A stretch of DNA of 64,000 nt, taken from NCBI RefSeq assembly GCF_018326005.1, contig NZ_AP021903.1, forward strand, positions 5,445,001 to 5,509,000, given 5' to 3'. A program made the translations under genes and the position numbers. Every line of letters starts with the position of its first letter. Positions within the stretch are counted from its first letter, which is position 1. The stretch comes from Pseudomonas sp. Seg1 (GTDB lineage Bacteria; Pseudomonadota; Gammaproteobacteria; Pseudomonadales; Pseudomonadaceae). The notes beneath the pieces are model-generated. The model did no database searches. It was not told where the DNA came from and saw only the letters and a program-made list of their open reading frames with translations. Shown here one piece after another: positions 1-8,953 of this stretch.

Positions 1-848
1 AGACCGTCCGCCGCAGTACCCGGACCGTCATAGGACACTTGTGGCGCCCGGCGCACACGACGCTGACCGGCGTTGTAGACCCACGCCGAACGTGGCTCCT
101 TCACTTGGTCGAGGGTTTCGTGCACCAGCAACACACCACCGGCCAGACGTGCCGGCGCCGTCACTTTCTGCTTGAAGTAGAACAGGATGTTGCCCGGGTT
201 TTTCGGGTCGTAGTCCTTCATCTTGTCGCGGAACACGAACTGGTCCTGGAAGTACACCAGACTGAACGAGCCGTTCGGCTGTGGCGTCGCCTGGGTCACC
301 AGACGGGTCACGCTGCCGCCGCGATAGCGGGTGATGTGGTTCCAGATGACTTCCACACCGCTTTTCGGAATCGGGAACGGTACAGCGGTTTCAAAGTTTT
401 CCAGACCGTTGCCACCGGACACCAGATTGGTGGTGGTGGCGTTTTTCTTGATCGAGGCGAACACTTCATCCGGCACGGTGGCGCCGCGATGCGACGGATA
501 CACTGGCATCTTGAAGGTGTCCGGGTAACGCTTGAACATCGCGTACTGGCCCGGCGCAAGCTTGTCCTTGTATTTGTCGGCGTCCTTCGCAGTGATGGTG
601 AACAGCGGTTGCTCACTGGCGTACGGGTTGGACAGGAAACCTTTGCTGTCGACGCTGCCCGCATTCTTCGGCAGCGGCTTCCAGGCCGGGATCGAACCGT
701 CGGCATTGCCGGCCATTTCGGCGCCCATCGGGGTCAGGCTCTTGCCCAGTTTGTCGGCTTCGGCAGCAGGCACTGCTGCCATGACACCGGTCGCCAGCAG
801 CGACAGGCCCAGTACACCGGCGTGGAACAGACTCTTTGTTATTTTCAT
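1..848 (-). CDS. DUF1329 domain-containing protein (3' end missing)
   Basis: The reading frame opens with an ATG at 848 and is still open at the left window edge, so about 282 N-terminal codons are seen and the C-terminus is missing. The product begins with a lysine followed by a hydrophobic stretch ending in an Ala-x-Ala-like site near residue 23, a probable Sec signal peptide, so it should be exported. The body matches the DUF1329 family, thought to adopt a LolA-like fold (family knowledge). It lies 27 bp downstream of the DUF1302 gene on the same strand; the two families are commonly found as a pair in Pseudomonas, which suggests a joint envelope role with a hydrophobic ligand. No biochemical function is established from sequence. 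Confidence 0.85.
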   Translation of the reverse strand, partial: MKITKSLFHAGVLGLSLLATGVMAAVPAAEADKLGKSLTPMGAEMAGNADGSIPAWKPLPKNAGSVDSKGFLSNPYASEQPLFTITAKDADKYKDKLAPGQYAMFKRYPDTFKMPVYPSHRGATVPDEVFASIKKNATTTNLVSGGNGLENFETAVPFPIPKSGVEVIWNHITRYRGGSVTRLVTQATPQPNGSFSLVYFQDQFVFRDKMKDYDPKNPGNILFYFKQKVTAPARLAGGVLLVHETLDQVKEPRSAWVYNAGQRRVRRAPQVSYDGPGTAADG

Positions 849-875
849 AAATTCGTTCGTCCTGAAATGCAGTGC

Positions 876-2765
876 TTAGAAGTTCACGCCGAAGCTGAGC
901 GCAACGAAGTCGCGATCATCCACGGTGGTGTACTTGCCGTCGAAGAAGTTGGTGTAAGCCAGGCTCGCGGTATAGGTGTTCTGGTACTCGGCATCAACGC
1001 CGAGGCTGACAGCCTTGCGCCCTTCCTCGAAGTTGCCGCCAGGGCCTGGCGAGTAACCGCTGACGTCGTGGGACCAGGCCACGTTCGGCTTGAGGTTCAC
1101 ACCCGCAAACACGTCGTTGTATTCCCAGATCGCCCGACCGCGGTAGCCCCAGGACATCGATGTGGTGAAACCGTCGTTGTCGCAATTGCGGCTGCGGTTG
1201 TTCTGCGGCGAGCCAGGCCCGGCGCCATTGATGGTGCTGGCGTTGAGAATATTGGCGCAGGTATTGACGCCGCCAGTGGCCGGCAACTCACCCGGGCCAT
1301 ATACCGGATCGCGGCCATAACGTTTGTCGGAACGGCTTTCCAGGCCGCCGACGTAGGTCGCGCCGACTTCACCAACGAGGGTCAGACGGCTGGCGCCCAT
1401 GACCTGATCGAAGAAGTGCGTGAACGTTGTCTGCAGCTGGGTGATTTCCTTGCGCTCGTAACCGTGCAGATCCTGACCCGGCACGCCATTGAGTATCGAA
1501 GCGTTGGTCAGTGCGCCGCCGATCGGACGCACACCGGCGAACAGGATATCGGTGGAGTTCAGTTGCACCGGTGCGTTCGGACGGTAGCTGATCTCACCGC
1601 TCCACGCCGTACCGGTAGGCAGGGTGGTGGAGAAGCTCAGACCGTAGAGACGAATGTCTTCAGGATATTCAATGAAGTAGTTCGAGTTGCCCGCGACCAG
1701 CAGTGGTGCGAGTGCCGCAAAAGGCCCCGGCAGCGCGCGCGCCGTGTTGTAGACCGATTGTGGCGCACCGGTGGCGCTGAAGATCGGCGCACGGCTGTGG
1801 TAGTTCATGAAGTAGGCGCCGAACTCGGTGTCCAGCGGTTCATACATGTACTTGAAGGAGGCGCCCCACTGCCCGCTGTCACGGGCATCGCGATCCGGGC
1901 CACGACGTACCAGCACGCCTTCCTCGTTGACGTTGACGCCGTTGGCGCCCAACGGCCCCAAGGCAATGGCCGGGATTTGCGAACGCTTGTTCAGCACGCG
2001 CAGGTTGTCGTTGCAACCGTCGGCAACGATGTCCGGCTGCGAGAAGAACGTGCCGCAGTTATCGACAACGGTCTGGTCCCATTCCAGCTGATAGAACGCT
2101 TCGGCCGAAAGGTTTTCGGTCAGGCTCTGGGACACGTAGAACATGTTGACCGGAATCAGGCCTTCCTTGATCTCGGCACCTGGACGGCGGAACGCCGACA
2201 CATCGATCGGGTTGATCGAGTTGATACCGCCACCGATGAAGGTACTTTCACCCCAGCTCACCACCTGCTTGCCCAGACGCACGGAGCCTGGCTGATCGGC
2301 GATCGAGTAGTTGTGGTAGACGAAGGCGTCGAGGATCTGCCCGCCGGACGACTTGGCGCCCTCTTTGCGGCCCGAATCGCTGATGTCCTTGAACTCGCGG
2401 CTTTCGTCCTTGAGTTCGAAGTCGTACCAGTATTTGCCACGGACGAACACGCCGGTGTCGCCGTATTTCAATTCAAGGTCATGGATGCCCTTGAAGATCT
2501 TCGAAAAGGTTTCGCCGCTCTTGAAGTTGGCGTGGCCGTCGTCGGAAGTCTGCGACAGACCGTGACCACCATTGTTGACGCCGATGAGGTTCTTGTTCGG
2601 GCTCTGGGTAGACCAACTGGCGCCGATCGACAGGGATGAATCGAACTGACCTTCGATTTCACCGACGTTGAAACTGACGCCGAATGCGGGCCCGGCGAGC
2701 GAAGAAGCAAGACTGACCGCCAGAGGCAGTTTCGCCCGGCGCCAGAACTGGTTTACTGAGGTCAT
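876..2765 (-). CDS. DUF1302 family outer-membrane-type protein
   Basis: A 629-aa protein. The start at 2765 is chosen because a GGAG motif sits about 8 bases ahead and the protein then begins with a basic N-terminus and a signal peptide ending near Ala-Phe-Gly (residues 25-30); a longer in-frame start at 2855 would bury this. The C-terminus ends in a hydrophobic alternating stretch with a terminal phenylalanine, the signature of BAM-inserted beta-barrels, and the body is rich in Tyr, Asn and Gly as expected of a porin-like barrel. DUF1302 proteins are of unknown function. The gene is co-directional with DUF1329 downstream and with an acyl-CoA ligase 338 bp upstream, so uptake or handling of a fatty acid-like compound is a reasonable inference only. 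Confidence 0.85.
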   Translation of the reverse strand: MTSVNQFWRRAKLPLAVSLASSLAGPAFGVSFNVGEIEGQFDSSLSIGASWSTQSPNKNLIGVNNGGHGLSQTSDDGHANFKSGETFSKIFKGIHDLELKYGDTGVFVRGKYWYDFELKDESREFKDISDSGRKEGAKSSGGQILDAFVYHNYSIADQPGSVRLGKQVVSWGESTFIGGGINSINPIDVSAFRRPGAEIKEGLIPVNMFYVSQSLTENLSAEAFYQLEWDQTVVDNCGTFFSQPDIVADGCNDNLRVLNKRSQIPAIALGPLGANGVNVNEEGVLVRRGPDRDARDSGQWGASFKYMYEPLDTEFGAYFMNYHSRAPIFSATGAPQSVYNTARALPGPFAALAPLLVAGNSNYFIEYPEDIRLYGLSFSTTLPTGTAWSGEISYRPNAPVQLNSTDILFAGVRPIGGALTNASILNGVPGQDLHGYERKEITQLQTTFTHFFDQVMGASRLTLVGEVGATYVGGLESRSDKRYGRDPVYGPGELPATGGVNTCANILNASTINGAGPGSPQNNRSRNCDNDGFTTSMSWGYRGRAIWEYNDVFAGVNLKPNVAWSHDVSGYSPGPGGNFEEGRKAVSLGVDAEYQNTYTASLAYTNFFDGKYTTVDDRDFVALSFGVNF

Positions 2766-3103
2766 CGACGCTACTCCATGTGCATTATTGTTATGGCAGT
2801 GAGTACTTTTAAAAACGTTGTGGATGACCGGGTGCCAGCGGCGACCCGAAATCACTCCAAAGATGCATCGCCCCGATGTGTGCGTGTGCCCCGTTCTTAA
2901 AAATCCTTGAGCGGACTATAGCCAGCAGGTGGTACTGCTTGATCCCTCTAAAGTGTGATTTGCAGTCGCCAACCACTCTGGAACAGTCCTTTCGCCAGTC
3001 CGACGCATGTCGGCACGGCAAGGATGGCTGAATTTTTCGATTTCACAAGGCAAGCGCTTGCTTGGTGGGTCTGGCGCGCCGTTTTCGGCGCGCCAGCAGA
3101 CAC
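2766..3103. other. Gene-free stretch ahead of the DUF1302 gene
   Basis: No credible gene is seen here. It is the leader of the DUF1302 gene (minus strand). A TATAGT hexamer on the minus strand (2915-2920) could be a -10 element, but no good -35 is found at the right distance. A perfect GC-rich hairpin occupies 3071-3096 (listed separately). Confidence 0.5.
3071..3096 (-). terminator. GC-rich hairpin after the acyl-CoA ligase gene
   Basis: CTGGCGCGCC and its exact complement form a 10-bp stem around a 6-base loop, 8 bases past the ligase stop codon. There is no T-tract on either strand, so it is either an atypical or Rho-assisted terminator or an RNA 3'-end stabiliser. Confidence 0.45.
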
Positions 3104-4786
3104 TCAAAGTGTCGAAAGGAAGGTGCTGTTGTTGGTCTGCCATTCCGTGATGTCGAGGCGGATGCGCTTCTTGTCGAGCTTGCCGACGCTGGTCTTGGGA
3201 ATTTCGGTAACAAGGGCGATCTGACTCGGAATCGCCCACTTGCTCAGGTGCCCAAGTTCCACGAACGGTTTGAGGTGTTCCTTGAGCTCGCGCGCCCCGA
3301 TTTCATGACCTTCACGAATCACCAGCAGGGCAAACGGGCGCTCGCCCCACTGTGGATCGGCGATGCCCACCACTGCTACTTCGCGTACCGCGACATGACG
3401 ACTGATCAGGTCTTCGAGATCGAGCGAAGAGATCCACTCGCCGCCGGTCTTGATCACGTCCTTGATGCGATCGCGGATGTCGATCACGCCCATGCTGTCG
3501 AGCGTCGCCACATCACCGGTATGCAGCCAGCCGCCGGCCCAGAGTTCGGCGCCCTTTTGCGGTTCGTTGAAATACCCCTCGGTCAGCCATGGCGCGCGCA
3601 GCACCAGTTCGCCCTGGGTTTCGCCATCGGCCGGGAGGAAGTTGCCCTCGGCGTCGACGATGGCTGCCTCCACCAACGGCCCCGGCACACCGGCCTTGAT
3701 CCGGTAGGTGGTGCGCTCGTCTTCAGTGCCGGCCATCAGCTCATCATTGAGATGCGCACAGGAAACCAGTGGCCCGGTCTCGGACATGCCGTACGCAGCG
3801 GTGAGCTGAATGCCACGAGCCTTGGCGGTTTCATACAAGGTGCGATTGAGCGCGCTGCCGCCAATGACGATTTTCCAGCCACCAAAATCGGTGCCCTGCG
3901 CGCCTTTGGCATTCAGCAACATTTGCAGGATGGTCGGCACGCAGTGGGAGAACGTGACCTTCTCCTTGCGCCACAGCTCGACCAGAAACTCCGGATCGTA
4001 ACGCCCCGGATAAACCTGTTTGAGTCCAAGCATGGTCGCCACGTAAGGCAGGCCCCAGGCGTGAACGTGAAACATCGGGGTGATCGGCATGTACACGTCG
4101 TTGGTGCCGAGCAGACGCACGCTGTCGATCGAGCCCATGATGGTCGACACGCCCATGGTGTGCAGCACCAGTTGTCGATGGGTGAAATACACGCCTTTCG
4201 GGTTGCCGGTGGTGCCTGTGGTGTAGAACGTGGTGGCGACCGAATTTTCGTCGAAATCCTGGAAGTCGTATTGCGGGCTGGCGGCTGCCAGCAGTTGCTC
4301 ATACTCGCCAACCAGGTTCGGCAGCTCGGCGGTTTTTTCCGGCAGATCGGTCAGCAGCAGGGTTTTCTTCACTGTGGTCAGGTGCGGCGCGATCGCTTGA
4401 TACAGCCCGACGAACTCGCTGTTGACCAGCACAAAGCGGTCCTCGGCATGGTTCATGGTGTAGAGGATCTGCTCCGGCGAAAGGCGCACGTTGATGGTGT
4501 GGATCACCGCGCCGATCATCGGAATGGCAAACATGCATTCCAGGTAACGATGGCTGTCCCAGTCCATCACCGCCACGGTATCACCGGCCTTCACACCGGC
4601 CGCCGTGAGCACGTTGGCCAGCCTCGCGACGCGCTCGATCAGGGTCGGATAGCTGTAGCGCAACTGGTCACGGTAGATGATCTCGCGGGTTTTCTCGTAG
4701 CGGGCGCCGGACATCAGCAGCCGTTTAATCAGCAATGGATACTGGTAGGCCCCATCGGCCGGGGGAATGACGCGAGTCTGCAACAT
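3104..4786 (-). CDS. Acyl-CoA ligase (AMP-binding, medium/long-chain fatty acid type)
   Basis: A 560-aa acyl-adenylate-forming enzyme that should activate a fatty acid with ATP and CoA to acyl-CoA in the cytoplasm. The ATP-binding P-loop TTGTTGNPKG is at residues 189-198; the hinge/A8 region (GWLHTGDVA followed by DRIKDVIKTGGEW) and the C-terminal PKTSVGKLDK containing the catalytic lysine are present, so the enzyme looks complete. Length is usual for AlkK/FadD-like ligases. The order ligase, DUF1302, DUF1329 resembles the P. putida region around its medium-chain ligase PP_0763 (recalled, not checked). Substrate chain length cannot be read from sequence. It is separated by 146 bp from the MFS gene upstream on the same strand. 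Confidence 0.9.
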   Translation of the reverse strand: MLQTRVIPPADGAYQYPLLIKRLLMSGARYEKTREIIYRDQLRYSYPTLIERVARLANVLTAAGVKAGDTVAVMDWDSHRYLECMFAIPMIGAVIHTINVRLSPEQILYTMNHAEDRFVLVNSEFVGLYQAIAPHLTTVKKTLLLTDLPEKTAELPNLVGEYEQLLAAASPQYDFQDFDENSVATTFYTTGTTGNPKGVYFTHRQLVLHTMGVSTIMGSIDSVRLLGTNDVYMPITPMFHVHAWGLPYVATMLGLKQVYPGRYDPEFLVELWRKEKVTFSHCVPTILQMLLNAKGAQGTDFGGWKIVIGGSALNRTLYETAKARGIQLTAAYGMSETGPLVSCAHLNDELMAGTEDERTTYRIKAGVPGPLVEAAIVDAEGNFLPADGETQGELVLRAPWLTEGYFNEPQKGAELWAGGWLHTGDVATLDSMGVIDIRDRIKDVIKTGGEWISSLDLEDLISRHVAVREVAVVGIADPQWGERPFALLVIREGHEIGARELKEHLKPFVELGHLSKWAIPSQIALVTEIPKTSVGKLDKKRIRLDITEWQTNNSTFLSTL

Positions 4787-4932
4787 AAGAATCCCTTTTC
4801 TGACTGCACGGTGTTGGCGTAGAGATTTGTACTCTAGAACCCTTATACGCCAGCCAAATCAGCCGAAGGAATGATTTGCACAGCCGTACAAATGCTAGCT
4901 TTGCGCCAGCATTTGCCGGAATTCGCCACCGC

Positions 4933-6117
4933 TCAGGCGGTTTGTCCTGCGGCCTCTTCGGAAGGTGTGCGTGGGAAAACCACTGCGGCCAGGAAGGTCA
5001 AAGCACCGAAACCCGCCAGAATCAGATAAAGCCCCACAAAACCCTGGCGCGGTTCGACATAGGAAATCAGCGGAATCGCCGTCGCACTGGCACCGAACGA
5101 TAAACAGTAACGCAGGGCAAAGACCCGGGATTGCCACTGCGGTGCGACGAAGTTGGCGACCATGGCATCGTTCACCGTGACCTGACCGAACACTACAAAC
5201 ATGAACGCTGCACCGAGGGCGATCACCGCCCAGCCGTCGGCATAGGCCAGCGCAAACAGCAGCGGTGCCTGGCACATCGTCAACACAATGAACGGCCATT
5301 TCAGACTGATCCGGTGCAACACCCGACCAATGCTCAACTGCGCGACCGCACCAAACGCGTAGGCCAGACTGACCACCACGCCAAGGGTTTGCGGCGAGGC
5401 AAACAGCTCATGCAAACGCTCCTGAAACAATTTCGGATAGGTCATGGTGGTGGCGTTGAACACCACGCCACCGGTGGCCGTGGCCAGCGCCAGCACGCCG
5501 AACACCATAACCATCGAAATGCGCTGGCCGCCGGCGCCTTTGAGGGCGGTGTGCGGGCGTTTCGGAATCGGCTCCTCACGCACCTGCAAGGCAAAGCCGA
5601 TACCCAACACAATCGCCACCGCCCCCGGTAACAGAAACGCCGAGCGCCAGCCGAATTGCGCCACCAGCAAACCGGTGATCAGCGCCGAAAACGCCACGCC
5701 GAGGTTGCCCCACATACCGTTGATGCCGATTTCCCGGCCTCGGTTCTGCGCGTACGCGACCAACATTGCCGTGCCCACCGGGTGATAGATCGCGGCAAAA
5801 ATACCGATCAGCGTCAGGCCGATCACCAGCATGGCCGGGCTGTTACTCAGGCCGGTGAAGATCGCCGAAGCGCCGATGCCGAAGAAAAACACCAGCATCA
5901 TCTGCCGCCGGCTCCAGTGATCGCCCAGCCAACCGGCGGGTAGCGAACAGGCGCCGAAAGCGATGAAGCCGCCGAGGGACAGGCCGATCAGCGCGGCGTA
6001 ATCAAGGCCGAAGGCCTGGGTCATGCCGAGCACGGCAGCGGGAAATATCAGCATGAACATGTGATCGATCACATGGGCAGCGTTGATGTAGCGGATGACT
6101 TGGCAGGATTGATTCAT
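4933..6117 (-). CDS. MFS transporter
   Basis: A 394-aa integral membrane protein with about twelve hydrophobic segments and the loop 2-3 motif region (PAGWLGDHWSRRQM, residues about 61-75), typical of the major facilitator superfamily. It should move a small solute across the inner membrane by proton coupling; the substrate is unknown. The start ATG at 6117 has only a weak ribosome site. It is divergent from the AraC-type regulator at 6203, with only about 85 bp between them, so that regulator is the obvious candidate for controlling it. Confidence 0.88.
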   Translation of the reverse strand: MNQSCQVIRYINAAHVIDHMFMLIFPAAVLGMTQAFGLDYAALIGLSLGGFIAFGACSLPAGWLGDHWSRRQMMLVFFFGIGASAIFTGLSNSPAMLVIGLTLIGIFAAIYHPVGTAMLVAYAQNRGREIGINGMWGNLGVAFSALITGLLVAQFGWRSAFLLPGAVAIVLGIGFALQVREEPIPKRPHTALKGAGGQRISMVMVFGVLALATATGGVVFNATTMTYPKLFQERLHELFASPQTLGVVVSLAYAFGAVAQLSIGRVLHRISLKWPFIVLTMCQAPLLFALAYADGWAVIALGAAFMFVVFGQVTVNDAMVANFVAPQWQSRVFALRYCLSFGASATAIPLISYVEPRQGFVGLYLILAGFGALTFLAAVVFPRTPSEEAAGQTA

Positions 6118-6202
6118 TACGGCACGCTTTTCGTTGTTGTGATGTGCCTATGCTAAGTTGGCGAAAAAGCGCATTCCTGCCAAACAAGTCATCAAAACCG
6201 CC

Positions 6203-6967
6203 ATGTTGATCAGCCACTTCGAACACGGCCCGGTGAGCGCCTATCCCCGGGATTATCTGGACGGCGCGCACCAGCCGCTGCACCTGCATCGCGAGGCACA
6301 GTTGCTGTATGCCGTCTGCGGCGTCATGCGCGTGGTCACGGAATCGGGCGCGTGGGTGATTCCGCCCAGCCGCGCGGTGTGGATTCCGCCGGAAGTGGCG
6401 CACGAGATTTTCATGTCCGGCGATGTGCAGATGCGTTCGCTGTTCATCGCCCCTGAGCTGTCGCCGGCCAGCTTGCATCAGTGCTGCGTATTGGCGGTCA
6501 CGCCGTTATTGCGCGAGCTGATCCTGCGTGCCGTGCAAGGTCCGCCGCATGCCGACAATCCGCTGATTCAGCAACTGATGCTGGAAGAACTCGCCAGCCT
6601 GGAAAACCTGCCGCTGCACATCCCAATGCCCAGCGACCGGCGACTGCAAAACATTTGTCTGGCGCTGCTGCAAACCCCGGATCATCCCAACACGCTGGAA
6701 GACTGGGCGCAGCAGGTCGGCGCCAGTTCGCGCACACTGACGCGGCTGTTTCAGCAACAACTGCAGATGAATTTCAATGCCTGGCGCCAGCAACTGCGCC
6801 TGATGGAAGCCCTGCCGCGCCTGCTCGCCGGAGACAGCGTACAAAGCGTGGCGCGGGACTTGGGTTACGGCAGCGCGCGGGCGTTCAGCGCGATGTTTCG
6901 ACGCCTGCTCGGGGAGAATCCCCGCGAGTATCTCAATACCCTCAGCAAGCTCAGCGAACTCCTTTAG
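6203..6967 (+). CDS. AraC-family transcriptional regulator with cupin sensor domain
   Basis: A 254-aa protein from the ATG at 6203. An N-terminal cupin-like AraC-binding domain (about residues 10-140, with HLHREAQLLYAVCG and PPEVAHEIFM strands) is followed by a double helix-turn-helix AraC DNA-binding domain at about 155-250 (ARDLGYGSARAFSAMFRRLLGENPREY). An in-frame TTG at 6158 would add 15 residues; neither start has a strong ribosome site, so the N-terminus is uncertain. It probably controls the divergent MFS gene, the usual arrangement for this subfamily. The effector is unknown. Confidence 0.88.
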   Translation: MLISHFEHGPVSAYPRDYLDGAHQPLHLHREAQLLYAVCGVMRVVTESGAWVIPPSRAVWIPPEVAHEIFMSGDVQMRSLFIAPELSPASLHQCCVLAVTPLLRELILRAVQGPPHADNPLIQQLMLEELASLENLPLHIPMPSDRRLQNICLALLQTPDHPNTLEDWAQQVGASSRTLTRLFQQQLQMNFNAWRQQLRLMEALPRLLAGDSVQSVARDLGYGSARAFSAMFRRLLGENPREYLNTLSKLSELL

Positions 6968-6984
6968 GAATCACCCCAATACCT

Positions 6985-7012
6985 TGTGGGAGCGAGCCGG
7001 CTCGCTCCCACA
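6985..7012. repeat. Perfect 28-bp palindrome (REP-type, probable shared terminator)
   Basis: TGTGGGAGCGAGCC followed directly by its reverse complement. It lies between the convergent AraC-type and LysE-type genes. The core is a common Pseudomonas REP half-site, and the hairpin could terminate both genes. Confidence 0.75.
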
Positions 7013-7031
7013 GGTTGTTTGCGGTGTTTTC

Positions 7032-7661
7032 TCAATGCATTTCGGTAAACGCGATTTTCACGCCGAGCGCGATCAGCACCGCGCCCATGGTGCGATCAAA
7101 CCAGTGGCCCATGCGGGCAAAACCGGCGCGTACCCGTTGCTGGCTGAACAGCATCGCCACCAGGCAGAACCAGAACGCGGTCGCGACCGCCAGATAAACC
7201 CCGTAACCCGCCTGAATCGCCAGCGGCGTGTGTGGGTTGATGACCACGGTGAACAGCGACAGGAAAAACAGCGTGGCTTTCGGGTTCAGACCGTTGGTGA
7301 CGAAACCCGAGGTGAAAGCGCCACGGGCAGTGCGCACACCCGCTTCCTTGTGCAGGTCATCGGTGACGGTTTTTGCCGGCTGAGCGCGCAAAGCCTTGAA
7401 ACCGATGTACAGCAGGTAAGCCGCGGCGGCCCATTTCAAGGCGTTGAACAGCACGATCGACTGCGACACGATCAGGCCGATGCCCAGCAGCGAATATCCC
7501 ACGTGCAGGAAAATCGCCGTGCCGACACCCAACGCCGTCCAGGTGCCGGCGCGCCGACCGTGGGTCACGCTCTCGCGCACCACCACGGCAAAGTCCGGGC
7601 CGGGGCTGGCGACGGCCAGCAGGTGGATAAGTGCAACGGTCAAGAACTCGGTCCAGTACAT
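7032..7661 (-). CDS. LysE/RhtB family amino-acid exporter
   Basis: A 209-aa inner-membrane protein with about six hydrophobic segments and the family hallmark ASPGPDFA near residues 18-25. LysE/RhtB proteins export amino acids or homoserine lactone-like compounds; the substrate cannot be assigned. AGGAG lies just ahead of the ATG at 7661, fixing the start. It stands alone, convergent with the AraC-type gene. Confidence 0.9.
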   Translation of the reverse strand: MYWTEFLTVALIHLLAVASPGPDFAVVVRESVTHGRRAGTWTALGVGTAIFLHVGYSLLGIGLIVSQSIVLFNALKWAAAAYLLYIGFKALRAQPAKTVTDDLHKEAGVRTARGAFTSGFVTNGLNPKATLFFLSLFTVVINPHTPLAIQAGYGVYLAVATAFWFCLVAMLFSQQRVRAGFARMGHWFDRTMGAVLIALGVKIAFTEMH

Positions 7662-7720
7662 GGGGGCTCCTCTGGGGCAGCTTGGTCAATAAATAAATCT
7701 GTAGGAAACGCAGTGCCTAT

Positions 7721-7866
7721 GGTGAGGGGATTTAGCGAAACGTCGCACCGCCCCGACCGACTGCGCAGCAGTCGCAATACCATTGCCATTGCCTGGTCTG
7801 ATCCGCCCAAACAGCCGTTTTTGGGGCTGCTTCGCAACCCATCGGGGATAAATCCCCTCGCCACAG
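7721..7866. repeat. Interspersed repeat with inverted ends
   Basis: About 146 bp beginning GGTGAGGGGATTTAGCG and ending with the complementary ATCCCCTCGCCACAG. A second copy with the same left-end sequence is at 22318-22455 and a relative is at 18067-18174. It fills most of the gap between the exporter and the dehydrogenase. Confidence 0.75.
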
Positions 7867-7955
7867 GGTATTGCGGGCGCTGTGCGTAACGATTTGTTTC
7901 ATCTGGTAGGCTCGGCAGATTACGCCTTCCGTTCAAAGCACAAAAGGTACAGTTG

Positions 7956-8921
7956 ATGACGAACCCGCGCCGCGCCGTATTCCTCGATCACCCTTCGCTG
8001 GACCTGGGCGATCTCGACCTCAGCCCGTTGCGCGCCTGCTTCAGCGACCTGCAACTGTTTGCCCAGACCTTGCCGGAACAAGTCACCGAACGCCTGCAAG
8101 GCGCCACAGTAGCGATCTCCAACAAGATCCTGATCGACGCCGCCGCCATGGCCGCCAACCCGGATCTAAAGCTGATCCTGATTACCGCCACTGGCACCAA
8201 CAACGTCGATCTCGCCGCCGCCCGCGCTCAGGGCATCACCGTTTGCAACTGCCAGGGTTACGGCACGCCATCGGTGGCGCAACACACGATCATGTTGCTG
8301 CTTAACCTCGCCACACGGTTGGCCGATTATCAGAAAGCCGTCAGCGAAGGTCGCTGGCAGCAGGCGAAACAGTTCTGCCTGCTCGACTACCCGATTGTCG
8401 AACTAGAAGGCAAAACCCTTGGCCTGCTCGGCCATGGCGAACTCGGCGGCGCCGTCGCGCGTCTGGCTGAGGCTTTCGGCATGCGCGTATTGCTTGGGCA
8501 GATTCCGGGGCGCCCGGCCCGCCCGGATCGTCTGCCATTGGATGAATTGCTGCCGCAGGTCGACGCCCTGACCCTGCACTGCCCGCTCAACGAACACACC
8601 CGGCACTTCATCGGCGCACGCGAACTGGCGTCGATGAAACCCGGGGCGTTCGTGGTCAACACCGCCCGTGGCGGACTGATCGACGAGCAGGCGTTGGCCG
8701 ATGCCTTGCGTGCCGGCCATCTCGGCGGCGCCGCCACCGATGTGCTCAGCGTCGAGCCACCCACCCAGGGCAATCCGCTGCTGGCCGCTGACATTCCGCG
8801 CCTGATTGTCACCCCGCATAACGCCTGGGGCAGCCGCGAAGCCCGGCAGCGCATCGTCGGTCAATTGACCGAAAACGCCGAGGCGTTCTTCAGCGGTAAG
8901 GCGCTGCGGGTCGTCAGTTGA
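7956..8921 (+). CDS. hprA: D-2-hydroxyacid dehydrogenase (glycerate dehydrogenase/hydroxypyruvate reductase-like)
   Basis: A 321-aa NAD(P)-dependent enzyme of the D-isomer-specific 2-hydroxyacid dehydrogenase family. It has the nucleotide-binding motif GLLGHGELGG (about residues 151-160), a conserved Arg in NTARGGLIDE (about 233-242), the acidic residue in the DVLSVEPP segment and the catalytic His in VTPHNAWGS (about 283-291). ATG at 7956 is preferred over TTG at 7953 because AAGG lies 8 bases ahead. It probably reduces hydroxypyruvate or glyoxylate, but relatives act on other 2-oxoacids, so the symbol is tentative. Confidence 0.85.
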   Translation: MTNPRRAVFLDHPSLDLGDLDLSPLRACFSDLQLFAQTLPEQVTERLQGATVAISNKILIDAAAMAANPDLKLILITATGTNNVDLAAARAQGITVCNCQGYGTPSVAQHTIMLLLNLATRLADYQKAVSEGRWQQAKQFCLLDYPIVELEGKTLGLLGHGELGGAVARLAEAFGMRVLLGQIPGRPARPDRLPLDELLPQVDALTLHCPLNEHTRHFIGARELASMKPGAFVVNTARGGLIDEQALADALRAGHLGGAATDVLSVEPPTQGNPLLAADIPRLIVTPHNAWGSREARQRIVGQLTENAEAFFSGKALRVVS

Positions 8922-8953
8922 TAAACTGCGGCACTTTTTTTTGAGGAGCAGTT

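Noticed and set aside
39..2639. 866-codon open frame opposite the DUF1302 and DUF1329 genes
   Set aside because: It is an antisense shadow typical of GC-rich codon use; its protein is rich in His, Arg and Val with no domain, while the opposite strand has signal peptides and known families.
3062..4822. 586-codon open frame opposite the acyl-CoA ligase
   Set aside because: Antisense shadow; the ligase on the other strand has all its motifs.
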